The notes under the pieces: generated by a model
What the model was told of the DNA's origin: nothing
Seen by the model: only the letters and a program-made list of their open reading frames with translations
The model's database searches: none
Made by a program: the position numbers and the translations under genes
In this document: one piece after another, positions 46,843-59,700 of the stretch
Numbering within the stretch: the stretch's first letter is position 1
Layout of the letters: the number at the start of each line of letters is the position of its first letter
Source of the DNA: Dryas octopetala
Taxonomy: Eukaryota > Streptophyta > Magnoliopsida > Rosales > Rosaceae
Direction of reading: 5' to 3'
DNA length: 64,000 nt
Assembly (NCBI GenBank): GCA_963921425.1
Contig: OY992832.1
Location: 12,957,249-13,021,248, forward strand

Positions 46843-47943
46843 CTGAAAAGGACAGAAACAGAGAGATTAATTAATTGTGTTAAACAGAGTAAGTGTTGGC
46901 CATCCCCACGAGCTATAGTTGTGGTTAAGAAGGTTGTGGTGGTGGTGGGGTCGAGAGGGGCTGGGTTGGGAGGGTTGGCCGGAGAGAGGGAAGAGAGAGA
47001 GAATGGGAGGTGGAGGGGGAAAAAGAGGAAGAAAAATTCTTTTTTTTTTTTTTTTTTTTATAATTTAGATTTTAGATGAGGTATGTTTTTGAATGATTTT
47101 GTAAATGATAGATGCAGTTAAAATACCCCTTATAGTTAAGTATCTAAATTGAACTTTAGCCTTTTTTGTTTTTTTTATTTTTGGTTGACGAAGAATATGG
47201 GATGTTAGTTTGGAGAAATTATTCTGTGTATCCGTTATACCGTCACGTGGTGTAATCAATGCAACGTGTCATAATGGGTGTATGTTATTAATACTATACC
47301 CTACTAATATAAATATATTGTCCAATAATACAATTACATGTTAGATTGGTTACACCACTTAACGGTGTATCGGATACACACAATAATTTTGCGTTAGTTT
47401 GCACTTTGATTTTGGGTGTTGTAAAAATCTCATATGTTATGCATCAAATAATTTATGAGAGTTTGGCTAATTCCAAACAGCTTATTTATATTCTCACTAA
47501 ATTTGTGCAAAAAAAATTAAAAATCTATTTTAGCTCACTACTTTAAAATTTTACTCTAGTAATATTCTCTATTTTAACTAACATGGATATATTATTATTT
47601 CTTAAAATTTAATATTATTACTAATGTGAGGTAAATTTGTACGATTGCATTTAAATAATTCAAAACATTTTACCTACCCATCTAAACCCAAATTTCAATT
47701 ACTCACTATATACCAACTACTTATTGGTATAGTGTACTTTAACTTATTTTTATACATTTTGTTAGAAATAGTCTTAAGTTTGAATGTGCTACCCAACATT
47801 AATACCCACTCCTCATATACTTCCCACTCATAAACTCTACACTGTCCCACTTTTATTTTTCTTCTTGTCAATACCCAAGAGTCGAATGAAGTATATATAT
47901 ATATATATATCTTTTAATGTTCTTAAGATATAGATTATTTGTC

Positions 47944-48313
47944 GAGTTAATTACACTTACACCCCTTGAAGTTTATCGTCTTTTCACATACACCCCCTGG
48001 GGTTTCAATAATTACACATACACCCCCTGAGGTTTCAAAACTATTGCATATAACCCCCTACAAGAGAAAAAAATAAATAAACAAAAAAGAAAATATTTGT
48101 ATTGAGGTTGGACCTTACACCTTAAGTAATCTTATTAGGCCATTTACTCCTTAGCATGCCTTTATGCATAATTTCTCATCATTTTTTATCTCACTATAGG
48201 GGGTTATATGCAACAGTTTTGAAACCTCAGAGGGTGTATGTGTAATTATTGAAACTCCAGGGGGTGGATGTGAAAAGACGATAAACCTCAGGAGGTGTAA
48301 GTGTAATTAACTC
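47944..48313. mobile_element. MITE, 370 bp, only in the second unit
   Basis: Ends GAGTTAATTACACTTACACC and its near complement, flanked by ATTATTTGTC at 47934-47943 and 48314-48323. The empty site is at about 28611-28620. Inner parts mirror too (ACATACACCCCCTG.., TTTCAAAACT). A 9-10 bp duplication suits a Mutator-like MITE. Confidence 0.92.
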
Positions 48314-48323
48314 ATTATTTGTC

Positions 48324-48969
48324 TAACATACAAATCTCTAAGAAGTGTGAATCAGTTCCCCTAAATTGCCAAAATTGTTTTAATTTCGTCTAATTTTTAA
48401 ATTAATATTATTTTATTACATTTGATGGAATCGAACTTTAGACCTATTTCATTCTAATCTTTATCCTATACACCCTCATTACTTTCAATAATCCAAGGAC
48501 ATTGTCCATACTAAACACCTCTATTAAAATTTTAAAACTCAATTAGAAAGTTTTAAAATTTAGAAATCATAGTAGTATCATTAACATTATATTTTTATTT
48601 AATGAAATTTTATCTCAATAATATTGGAGAAGTTCAAATCTAAATCCCCACTGTCAATGATCATTTGATCTAATAAGTAGTAGATGATTTCAAATATCAT
48701 GCACTATAATTATTGATTAATAAAAAATTTCGAATATGCACCCAATTAACAGTTTTTTTTTTTGTCGATCATTCAAGACTTGAAGTAACAGTTAACATTA
48801 CTGTATTTTAAGTTTTTAAGTTTTAACAAATAACCAGAAGAAGCGGTTATCTCCCAATCTGGTTACGAAGCTGGTGTCGTGAAACAGATGAAATGAAGAA
48901 GCAACAACACCAACAAAGCAGCACCTGAGACCGAGTGTGCAGATCCAAAAGCAATCACAGTGCATTTCT
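48324..48969. other. Intergenic before LRR copy 3
   Basis: AT-rich, closely matches 28620-29107 plus 29760-29905; nothing coding. Confidence 0.6.
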
Positions 48970-51900
48970 ATGGATCGGGTTATCAAAGCTGCGAGGAGCT
49001 CTCCCGTTCGCTCAACCTTTCAAATCGCTCTCTCAGGTAACTCCACCAATTCAATCACTCACCATTGCACATTTGCACTGATCGAAAATATTATCCATCT
49101 CCATCATCATCATCATCATCTTTTCTCGTGATAATTCTCGTCCGCAATCAAATTTGGAATCATTGGTAACTGGGTTTTTTTTTTTTTAAATTATCAGGGA
49201 CGTGCAGTTGGAGAAGATGAGAAGTGGTGGGAGGTAAATTTGAATTTGTTTTGTTCTTCCTTTAAATCATGAAATGCCAGCTTCTAATTCGCCGAGTGCA
49301 ATGCTTTTCAAACGGACTAATGGAGGACCCATTTGCTTGTTTTCAGGCTGTGGAGCTACAGAAGCTCATTCTAGTTCATAATGAGATTGAATCATTGAAA
49401 GACGAGCTGAGAAATTTGCCTCTACTAACTTTCAGAGCTTCCAGCTGCAATTGGAGAGTGAGTTCTCTTTCAAAGTATATTTTTGTGTTCTTAGTGGTCT
49501 TTGGCTTATATTTTATTTTTTTGTTTAAATCTCGAAACCCAATGGGCAGCTTACATTACTTCTACTTAATACCTAAGACTGGAAATATCACAAGTTTTGG
49601 GTTAATCTAGTTGTTGTGTGATCCTTCCAGATTTGATTGTTCGAACAATCAGCTTAAGGAACTTCCAAGCTCACTTGGAAGACGCTCAGATCTATCAGAA
49701 TTGAAGGTAATGCTTTACTTTGGTTGACTGTAGATGTGGTGATGTGCATATGGTTGGTAAGTTTGACACAGCAATGTCACACAACCTTGTGGTGTGGTTG
49801 GTTTTTAACCTCTTGTCCTTGGCCCAAATCTATATGCATGTAAAATAAAACTCAATACGTGTAATAGGAAAGGCTACCATCATTTCTTTTTCTTGCTCTT
49901 CTTTTTTTAACATCATATCCAGTTTTGACAAAAAAAGTGAGTTATGATACCCTTTTCACAGGCATCAAATAATGTTATCACCAGCTTGCCAGAAGATCTA
50001 GCGAACAGTTCAAAATTGATGAAACTAGATGTGGAGGTATGATCGAGATTCATAATTTTAGCACTTGATGATGCTCAGTTAACACTTTTTTTAATAAATA
50101 TAATCGTTAGTAATTGATAAACTTTGGGGTCTCAAATGTGAATTTTATCTTCTCCCTGTGCCAGGGTAACAAGCTAACGCTGCTATCTGAGAAGTTTGTT
50201 GGATCGTGGACCATGCTTACAGAACTCAATGCATGTAATGTCTGCAGATTTGCTAATTGGGTGCTTATCTCTACTTGCATATCTTTAGATATATTGAACA
50301 TTGTTTGTTTATTGGAACCTATGCAGCAAAAAATCTGCTGAGTGGAATACCGGAAAATATTGGAAGCCTTTCTCGTCTTATTCGTCTTGACCTTCACCAG
50401 AACATTGAGTCAATTTGGAATTGAAATACCTTAAATAACCCTTCTTGGGTATCATGTGAACTAATCTGTTCACTTTTCCTACTGTCTATGTTAACGAGTT
50501 TTGCAGAAAATTTTATCAATCCCACATTCAATAATGGGTTGTTGTTCACTTGCGGAGATTTATATGGGGTATCCACTGTTACATGATCCTTTTAAGTTTA
50601 GATAACTTTTGTATCTTTGAAATTTATCTGGCACTGACATCAAAATTTAGGAATTATGCACTGTCTACACTACCGGTGGAGATGGGGGCTCTTTCTCGTC
50701 TAGGAACTTTAGATCTTCAATCAAACCAGGTAGCTTGAAGTTCATTTTATTTCTTTGCAATATTTAATGTAAACTTATTTAGGAAGAACAACTAATTTTA
50801 TATTGTCTGCAAACTACTTCATTTGCATGCAGTTGAAGGAGTATCCAGTGGAGGCATGTAAATTGCGTCTTTCGATGTTGAATCTTTCAAACAATTCATT
50901 GCCTGGATTCCCTCCTGAATTGGGTAAGGTTTGCTAATTGTAGGGTTGTATAAATTATATATGGTATATCTTCATAGAAATTTCAAAATCCTGTAGGGTT
51001 TGTGATGCTCTAAAAACCTCTTGTTGTGTGTTTCACAGTTTGGGTCATATGAAGGGACTAGAATTCTACTCTTGATGTCCCAATTGGAAAACAGTTTGTT
51101 AAAGTATGGATGAGCCCTATATATTTTTGAGAAGATCACTATGTCTTAATTCACTTTTGCAAGACCAATAGTTCCTGCTTTTAAAGTATTTCTTGTCTAG
51201 TGGCACAAGTTCACACTAGTGTTAGCTATATTTCCCACAGGTGTGGTGGGATAGGGGTGGGTAGGCAAATGAAATGATGGACTAAACTTTGAAGTGTTTG
51301 TTTATATTTAACTCAACAAAGCTCTTATGTAAGCATTTAAAAAATACAAAATTGATAGTTGACATCGTTGATTGATATTAAACATTCTTAATTGTTATTC
51401 TTTGTTTAGGCAAGATGACTACCCTGCGAAAACTTTTGCTTACTGGAAATCCTTTACGAACGCTTTGAAGGTGAGAAACATTTTGTTGGCCCTTTTTGAT
51501 TAAATGCTTCTTTTGAGTAAGTATATAGCCAACCAATATTTTCCTCTCGCAGCTCATTGGTTTCTGGACCGACACCTGCTTTATTGAGGTTTCTTCGAAG
51601 TAGACTTTCTGAAAATGAAGGTACGCTCTTTCGACTATTTATGCACGACCGTTTTTCTTTTGCCTTTCTAACATGCAAATTCTGTACTTTTCCTTAGTAT
51701 TGTAAAAGTTCCAAAGACAGACCATGAATTACAGTTTTCAACCAACTACTGTCTTAAATAATTTAATTCAAGATTCTTATGTAGATGCTGAAGCGACAAC
51801 TACAAAAAAAGAGGATGTAATTACCATGGCAGCTCGATTGTCTATCACCTCAAAGGTACTCTTGTAAGAATGATCATTTAATACCTTCACATGTCGATTG

Positions 51901-54064
51901 GGGTGATCTCGATTATTCTAGTGCAGAGCTCAGAATTTATCTTTCATTTTAGTCCTTCTTTTTTATTCAGGAATTTTTGCACATAAAAATGGTTTTTAAT
52001 TTCAGGAACTTTCTTTGGAAGGGACGGGCTTGAGTTCTGTCCCATCAGAAGTATGGGAATCGGGTGAGGTCATAAAAGTTGATCTTTCTCGGAATTTCAT
52101 CCAAGAGCTGCCAGTTGAACTTTCGTCATGTGTCCAACTCCAGGTAAACATCTTTGTACTTATCCTCTGTCTGCTCAATAGAAAAGAAAAATGGTATAGC
52201 AAAGTGCTATGTCTGTTTGGTGGTTTTTGTTTGGTCGGTTGATGCAAGTTCATTGAGTTTTAGTGCTACATTGAAATTTGGTTGTGGCCTAATGTATGAA
52301 GGTTTATGGGTGTCTAGGGTAAGGCTAAATGGTGGAAAAGGTTAGGAGAAATACATTGCAAGAAAAGGGAAAAGGTTTGAATTGAAATCATGAAGAAATG
52401 TTTGGAAGTGGTTCTGTATGAAGCTCTTTTACTAAATAGCACTTTCGTTAGAACTAAATTAAAGCACATAAAAAATGTCATTAAAAACCCAGTTGCTTCT
52501 TACATGTTCACCTGCAAGTGATTACTGAAGAAGTAGCTATCAGGTGTTTTTCCATGAAGCATTAAAAGTGTAACTCTAGCCCGAAAAAGCACTTTGTCTA
52601 TTTCAGCCAAACACGACCAAATTCTGTTTTGGTTAAATGGAAGCGCCTTTGCTGCCAGAAGCACTCCCAAATACACCCTATCTCTTAGGTTTCTGTTTGG
52701 GACTAGTGTTAATTCTTCTTATTAGTCATGCATTGTGAACTCCAGTTGCTTTGATGTTAAACAAATATGGTAATGGTGGCTGCTTCAAGTATCCAAATTA
52801 CTATTCAGTTCTGAAAAAATTATGCCATACTGCTTCTGATCCAAGCCATCCATAAGTTGATAATTTTTTTCTCCTTTTTAAGTACTCTTAAGTAATAAAA
52901 TAGTCATTCTCTGGGGGCCAAGATGATTGGGTATTGCTGTCTACTGACTCACTGGACTCATTTCTTTATTTTTTGTTTAACTCAGTGACCGTATGTTAAT
53001 TCATCTTATAATTATCCAAATGCGCAGACTTTAGTTTTATCCAGGAACAAGATTAAAGACTGGCCAGGTGCAATTTTAAGGTCACTTCCTAATCTTTCGT
53101 GTTTGGAGCTGGACAATAATCCATTAAGACAGGTAAACATATGTAACCAGTACGATAGTCTTTTTCTTGACTTGTTAATATATCAACATCAATAATATGT
53201 TAGAGTTTTAATGAGAAACACACAAGGGATGTGGTCCATGACAAATATAATTCTGCATTTCACATGCTTTCATGATTTTCTTCCACTTGGTGTTGATTTG
53301 TTAGATTGTACATTCAATTGTTGGAACTATTTCAATTAATAAACAATTTGACTACTGCCTAACCACTGTTTGGTTCAAGTCACTCTTTATTCTTTATGTA
53401 AAAATGATCTATGATATGTTTGGTATAGAATAGTGGGATTGCTAATGCAACTTTTGTTTTTTTTTTTTTTGGTATCAAGACATTCTATAATTGTGTGAAA
53501 GTTAAGCACTTGGAAAAATTGGTAATTTTCATGAGATTAATTTTACATGGAGAAGGATCAAATCACTTCTTGTGAGTTCCACATTATGATGATCTTTCTG
53601 GATTCTTTTTTGTTATATCTGAATAGAGTAGAAGCCTTGTGGTAAAAAAAAAAAAAAAGTTGAAGCCTACACTGATGCTGAACTGTAGATACTAATTCTT
53701 GTGGGTGTGTCTGTGTGTATGCTACAATAGTAACATATATGTGATACCCCATCCCGCACTACATAGTAATTGAGGAATGGGGATAAGAGGTGTTGCACCA
53801 TGACTTCTCGAAACCAAAGCTCTAATATCATGTTAAACTAACATTGTATCTCAAAAGATTTAAGTTTTCAGGGGATGGGCCAACAATGTACATTAAACTA
53901 ACATATTTGACTGCCCTCCTGATTTGCTTCACTTGTAGATTCCATTGGATGAATTTCAAGCAGTTCCTATGCTTAAGGTTCTGGATCTAAGTGGTAATGC
54001 AGCTTCATTACAAAGAGCATCCCACATTTTCTAGCTTACCACATTTGCAAGAGCATTACCTGAG
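48970..54064 (+). pseudogene. LRR gene copy 3, dead and 3'-truncated
   Basis: Near-identical to copy 2 and with the same shared lesions (short exon 2 at 49198-49233, missing exon between 49457 and 49631, extra A in the exon after 50510, TGA at 51466-51468, extra base near 54012, last four exons absent). Its own lesions: two extra bases in exon 1 near 49001 (after the RSS codons), a 17-bp deletion in exon 3 near 49436 between two TTTCAG repeats, and a destroyed splice donor (GT to TT at 50405). It does not share the single-base losses of copy 2 at 31132 and 33070. The ATG is at 48970, the last exon remnant at 53939-54064. Confidence 0.9.
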
Positions 54065-54543
54065 GTTAGTGAAGTTGTGATACACACACACACACACACA
54101 CACACACACCCACACACACACGTACACATATAGAGAATATATGTGCATACATTACTGATGTAATAGAAAGAGAAGAACCAAAAGGAATTAAAGGGGGGAA
54201 AAAAAATTAGAGAGAAAGATCAATGAAGGGCTAGTGTTGGGATGGCGTCACTTGCTTTTTGAAACAATCTCACGTTTTTGTCTGGTCATCTGCTTCTGTA
54301 TTCTTTGTTTTTCAAGTGAAGGTTTGGAGAATTAATCAGCTTTTGTATTTATACTTGACACTCTGAAGTCTACAAAACTCTACCATTTATTGAAGGTTAT
54401 ACTTCACACTCTAAAGTCCACAAAACTCTACCATTTAATGAAATCCTTCAAAGTATACCACAGCAATTATTTGCTATAAAAGACATTAGCCAGCTCCCGA
54501 AGAAGCAACATCATGAAGCCCTCAACCAAAACGACATGTATCA
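54065..54543. other. Breakpoint region with (CA)n
   Basis: (CA)n at about 54083-54121, longer than in the first unit. Otherwise as 35022-35483. Confidence 0.6.
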
Positions 54544-55214
54544 ATGAATGATGTATCCTCTGAATTGAAGTCAGTTGCATATTGTGTTGTACATATCCAT
54601 CAAATAGCACGCAGCTTTCGAGATAGGTGGATTCCTAAACCTTACAGAAGACATAGCTTCATAGACAGGGATGATGACAAGATGGAATTTAACAGGAGTT
54701 CAAACTGCAATATATTTTCCACATCGCGTGATAATTGGCGTGATCAAAGTAGAAGGCCTGCTGAAGCGATAGATTATGCTCAGCAATCAATGCTTGCAAT
54801 GACTTTCTGTGAGTACGGGTGTCCAAGAGGCATGTTCGATCTGCACCTTGCACAGGTGGTTGCCCAACCTATGTGATAAAAGTTGGCAAGCGTAAAAGCC
54901 AATGGGATCAGTCAGCAGAGAGAGACCCAGCTCCAAGTTTACTTGAGAACAAGGAACAAAAGAGTGAGTATGGATTGCCTTTCCATCCTTTTCCCCCATT
55001 GCCCCCATTTCCCTGTCATAAGAAAGACCCTTCGCCTTCTCATACTGTAAATCGTGTGCCAGTTAATCAACCTGCAGAAGTACAACAGGACAGCTGTGTT
55101 CATGTGACTTGTCACTCTCAAGAAAGCACTCCTAGCACAACTGCTGCCAATCAAGCAGCACAAGTGGACAGGAATGGGTGGGGATGTAATCGAAACAACT
55201 CCGGAGTCGGTTAA
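54544..55214 (+). pseudogene. SET-methyltransferase-like intronless fragment, second unit
   Basis: Same two overlapping frames as at 35484 with a handful of substitutions (for example RDQSRRPAEAIDYAQQSML in place of SDQRRRP..). Neither copy has gained a new stop inside the longer frame, but the frame change in the middle is shared. Confidence 0.45.
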
Positions 55215-55390
55215 TACCTCAAATTAAGACCTCAGTGAAAAAGATGATCCTATATGGTGAAGTGCTCTTATAAATATTGATCCATCAGTTAATACCTCAA
55301 AGAGGTACGTAGTATTTATTTTAAGTATCATTCTCATAGTGATTTGTAAGGCTTGAAGGATGGTTTAAAAATAAATGAAGAGGCATTTGA

Positions 55391-55615
55391 ACCCACCTTT
55401 TTTTTCTCTTTTTTTTGAGATTTAGGTGGAGGGGAATCAAACTTGGGTACATAATGGTAAACTCTACAGTCCTTCCAATTGAGCTGCCCACCAACTGCTG
55501 AACCCACCTTTTTTTTCTCTTTTTTTTGAGATTTAGGTGGAGGGGAATCAAACTTGGGGTACATAATGGTAAACTCTACAGTCCTTCCAATTGAGCTGCC
55601 CACCAACTGCTGAAC
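55391..55615. repeat. Tandem duplication of about 112 bp, second unit only
   Basis: The stretch with GAGATTTAGGTGGAGGGGAA to CACCAACTGCTGAACCCAC occurs twice in a row here and once at 36335-36448. The copies are almost identical, so it is recent. Confidence 0.88.
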
Positions 55616-56112
55616 CCACTTTTTTTATGCTTTCCATGATTTATGTTGTTGCTTATTAGATTAATTAAGTTCATATCTACTTTTTCGGTCGTCGCCTGAT
55701 AGTTCTTGGGGACTCCAATGATTTATGTATGGTATTTCTGCAACATTCTATGATAAATGGGAGTTTGTATCTATGTTGAGCTGTAGAAACTGGGAATTTT
55801 CTTTCCTGAATTCAGTTCATTCGCTTTATTTTGTTGTTAAGAAAATGTTAGTTGCCCATTAGATCAACTGTGATTAGATTTACTATACATAGTAGTTCTT
55901 CACTTATCAATGGACACTGTTTGACGTATGCAAGCATAGAAATTAGAGAGTCCGGACTCTGTTATATTTTTTAAAGTTATTTAATGTTATTACCATGACA
56001 GCTTGACATTCGATTTGTAATTCCAGTTGATGTGTATTTCTTCTCATTGTAGAATGATTAATCTCTCTCTCTCTCTCTCTCTTTTTTCTATTACATGGAG
56101 GTTTCAATCTAT

Positions 56113-56193
<81 letters not shown>

Positions 56194-57906
56194 ATTACAT
56201 GGAGGTTTCAATCTATATCCTCAATTCCTCATCTACCCATTTCATGCCACTTGAGCCATTGCTATGACTTAGGGCATTTATCTCATATGTTAGCATCATT
56301 ATATGACAGTCATGCTCTAAAGAACGAAGAAATTTGGATGACTATAAGCGCCACGCAGTTATGGGTGCCTAAATTCTCTCATATAAGATTGTTGACATAG
56401 TTGAGTAAATAATCACTGTTGGACTATTTTTGTTGAGGTCAACAACCTGATGTGGCATCTGGCATCAAAATTAACCTCATTAATCTCCTCATGGCCATTA
56501 AAAAAAACCTCATTAATCTCCTGTGATATCAACCATGAGAAAGTTTCACATAATCTCTGAACTGCAAGCCTTTACAAGACCTCATACTTAACAAAGAGGA
56601 GACGGGAGGGGACATATGAGAGTTATATTATAGTTCCAAAATGAGAGTTTCCCTAGCAAGACTACCAACAATTCAGATATGCATCATTTCTAGTAATTGT
56701 TTCAACCCAGAACCAATCCAGATAATATTTTCAAGTATTGTATAAGAGTCAATGCAGGGGACAAGGGAATTTGTGATTATCAAACTAGCCATTGCATACA
56801 AATATATGAATCTAAAACTTGCTCAATGAGTAGACTAGTCTATTCATTGAATAATAATATAGATCAAGTAGCAAACATACATATTTTAAATAAGCAGGTC
56901 AAACAGTACCGGAAGGTCCAAATTAACTAGGTCACAAAAGGACATACATATTTAAATAAACTGAAGAACTGACAAGACCAGATTAACTAGTTAGTAGGTC
57001 ACAAAAGGATCCCATCTCCGCCCAACCCCAACTTCTTGGTCCTCGAGTATGCTATTCACTTGTGAATTTACCTGTTCCCAAGTTAAAAGAGCAAAACTTG
57101 ATAAAAATCCTCCAGAAAAACAATAGTAAGATCAAAACAAGAAATCATAATTCACAACTTGGCATGCAAGTAGACAATATAAGTGCACTCTCTAAGTACA
57201 ACAGACAAGGCTTAATCCTACGTAAACCTGACAAAGAGGAGGGGAACCAGCTCAGTCTGCCAAGCAAGGGTCATAAGAGAGAAGGTTTTGAAAGCATTAG
57301 AGTTAATTAGTTCCAAAAGGATGAGCATATAGTATAAAGGAAAAGGATGTTGATTTGTTCATACCACAAGTAGATGATTGGAATTGAACTTTACATATTA
57401 GAGTATCGATCATAAGCAAGTTGATGGGATTCTAAAAGAACCCCCTCTAGAAAGAAGAAGTGATGGAAACTCATTGAAAGAAACGTTAGATTGACACAAC
57501 AAAAGACATTTTTCTGCAGCAATCTTATCGTCGACATAGAAGCACACTCAACCAAGCATGGTTTGACCCTTTCGTTCTATTGCTAAAAAAACAGAGACCT
57601 ACCCTTCCATCAACAAGTTTAGGACTTCTAGTTACCATTCTTGAAAGCCTCCAAAGCTGATTTTCTTGTTTACACAACAACCTTAATTAGCATTACCCTT
57701 CAAAACTTCACAAAGTCTAATAAACAAAAGCATCGACCGACAAAGTTTTACTACTGAAAGTCTCTTCTTATTTTCTGTGTATGTAAGTATGTTTGTATGT
57801 ATACTTAGCAACTAAGCACGTGCACTCTAATACTTAGAAAGTGGTTGGCACAGAATTAATAATAACAGAAATGAGATATGGAAATGAAGGAAAAGAGCTT
57901 ACTGAC
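55616..57906. other. Intergenic with expanded (CT)n
   Basis: (CT)n runs at about 56062-56080 and 56116-56188 flank a repeated ATTACATGGAGGTTTCAATC, where the first unit has one short run; 57458-57812 is absent from the first unit. No gene recognised. Confidence 0.6.
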
Positions 57907-59190
57907 TTACAGCACAAAGCAACCAAGCAATTCGGCGCTACTGGTCCAACCAGATTCTTGGGACCAGTCATATTCGAAAATATGAAAACCCAGGGGAAGG
58001 TTGTTGAAAAGACATGGTGGAGCACCAGGCCTTTTTTGAAAGTTCAATTGAAATGTTGAGAGCAGAAGACGCATCTTCTCCATCTGCACTTCCCCATTGC
58101 TTTTTTTCTTCTCCCGACCCATGAAATGGGAAACAGCGAGGCAGACATATGGACCTCCTAGATGAACAAAACTAAAAGGGCGTGCTTGAGTAATAGAAAA
58201 TTCAGGAGGGAAATAAGGCTTCAGAGTATGGATGCGCTTAGGACGAGAAGAAGCATGGGAGATGTAGTAGACTACTACACCCGAACCTTTTGTAGGCTTG
58301 AATTCGTAGGTAAACATTAGCTTGTCATCATCCTCCAAGTCCACAACTAAAGCCCTGCCAGGGAAAGGGGGTAATTCAGGGCACAGCCTCGTCCATCCTT
58401 GTCTCGGGTTGGCCACGTCAAAGCAGAAGTGTGGTGCTGGTGGTGGTGTTGGTGGTGCTGGTGGTTCATCATCTATAATGCTTGGGTGGCTCGCCACCAA
58501 GATCTTGGTGCCCACAATTGCATAAGAGAAGCAAGTAGAAAAGAATGAATAGCATGGGATAAGACAACCAGGGGGAAATACCAGGCTGGGCATGGTCAGC
58601 CATTTCTGGATTGCCGGGCAGAATACCTCAAAAGACAAGAGCCGCTCGTCACATTGGGGACGACCCGCCAGAGCATAGAGAGCCCCGTCCACCTCAACCA
58701 CCAAGGGATCAGGCTTCTCTTCTTGGAATTCCCCAAAGGTAGTTTGGGAATTGATACAAAGGTTCGGATCCACCTTTGGATCAGTCTCGAACTCATAAAC
58801 ACTTTTACTGAACATATGTTCGATTTTGTCACAACACGCTGGTGCATCATCACTGTGAACCATGCCGCCGGCGAAAAGAATTTTTGAGCCGGAGACACCG
58901 ACACCTGGAAAGGCCGGAATATGAGGGCCGCTGATGGAAGCCAGTTTTCGAAATTGGCTATTGGACTTGGAGGAGCAGCTCTCGCATTCGAATATTTTAG
59001 TACTTGAACCAAAAGGATAAAGAGCATCACGATCAAACTCAAACTCACAGGTGCATGATAATAAATCTCTCACCTTGATGGCGTGGATAACGTAACAAGG
59101 GATTGCAGGAACCTTGCACTCCAGGCTACATATATACAGAGACTTATCACCATCCACCTTCTCATTCTTAATCTTCACCCACTCATCCAT
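57907..59190 (-). CDS. Kelch-like (beta-propeller) protein, intact, 427 aa, second unit
   Basis: Same length and frame as the ORF at 38497. The two proteins differ at three residues, all within 8 residues near the C-terminus: PPCLFNNLPLGF here against PPSLFNNRPQGF there; the three base changes lie at positions matching 38582, 38588 and 38604. The rest appears identical. Retaining an open 427-codon frame while the nearby LRR copy is full of lesions shows either recent duplication, or selection, or gene conversion. Same LTR-like block upstream. Confidence 0.82.
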   Translation of the reverse strand: MDEWVKIKNEKVDGDKSLYICSLECKVPAIPCYVIHAIKVRDLLSCTCEFEFDRDALYPFGSSTKIFECESCSSKSNSQFRKLASISGPHIPAFPGVGVSGSKILFAGGMVHSDDAPACCDKIEHMFSKSVYEFETDPKVDPNLCINSQTTFGEFQEEKPDPLVVEVDGALYALAGRPQCDERLLSFEVFCPAIQKWLTMPSLVFPPGCLIPCYSFFSTCFSYAIVGTKILVASHPSIIDDEPPAPPTPPPAPHFCFDVANPRQGWTRLCPELPPFPGRALVVDLEDDDKLMFTYEFKPTKGSGVVVYYISHASSRPKRIHTLKPYFPPEFSITQARPFSFVHLGGPYVCLAVSHFMGREKKKSNGEVQMEKMRLLLSTFQLNFQKRPGAPPCLFNNLPLGFHIFEYDWSQESGWTSSAELLGCFVL

Positions 59191-59239
59191 ACGGAGATCG
59201 AGCTGGGTCTGGGGCGATCAAATTCCTCAAATTCCCAAA

Positions 59240-59700
59240 GTCTAACACCAAGCCTCTAATACCACGTCAAAAGTCTAGGTGTTTAATTAGGGTAAAAAGA
59301 TGTTTATTCGATCGATCTTCTCCATAAAGGAGGTATTTATACATGTCTACAAATACAATAAAACCTTCTCTATATAGGATAACTATATGAAACTAAATAT
59401 TTACAAAAGAATAAATACAAAGAAATAAATATATTCCTAATATAGCTAGGACTCACGTAACAAAGCATATTCTTGTACATGTATATGTATATATACATAA
59501 TATGCTTGTGTATGATTAATGAAAGGCAAAAAAGAAAATGAAAAAAAGAAAGGCAATCAATTCTCTCAAAATTAACTCACATAGGGATCGATCCAAACCG
59601 GGTGAGAAGGGGCAGCACACGTGCTCGGCCAACTGAACTGCCCCAAGTTCTCTTGCTTCAATGCGATTAATGGGCATGCAGGAGCTTAATTAATTAATTA
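59240..59700 (-). mobile_element. LTR-like block upstream of second kelch-like gene
   Basis: As at 39868: PBS-like TGGTATTAGAGGCTTGG (about 59265-59250 on minus), TATA motif near 59338 and tRNA-like segment at 59585-59645. About 40 bp between the block and the gene leader that occur in the first unit (39808-39845) are deleted here. Confidence 0.5.

Larger units (their letters stand above)
27552..46892. repeat. Tandem duplication unit, first copy (about 19.3 kb)
   Basis: Sequence from 27552 (GTGTTGGCCATCCCC) is repeated in order from 46893, with about 95% or more identity by eye apart from insertions: transposon half, AT-rich spacer, LRR pseudogene, SET-like fragment, kelch-like ORF, LTR-like blocks. 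The end of this unit, in the CBSX5 intron at about 46892, joins directly onto the start of the next, so the arrangement is head-to-tail. Insertions present only in this unit: 29117-29750, 36498-36802 and 40374-42434. Confidence 0.88.

Noticed and set aside
46558..47079. Plus-strand open frame of 173 codons
   Set aside because: It is antisense to the CBSX5 exon and runs on into transposon sequence across the duplication junction.
49269..49610. 113-codon open frame in LRR copy 3
   Set aside because: It reads through a 17-bp deletion and a splice donor into the intron; it is a product of the lesion, not a new gene.
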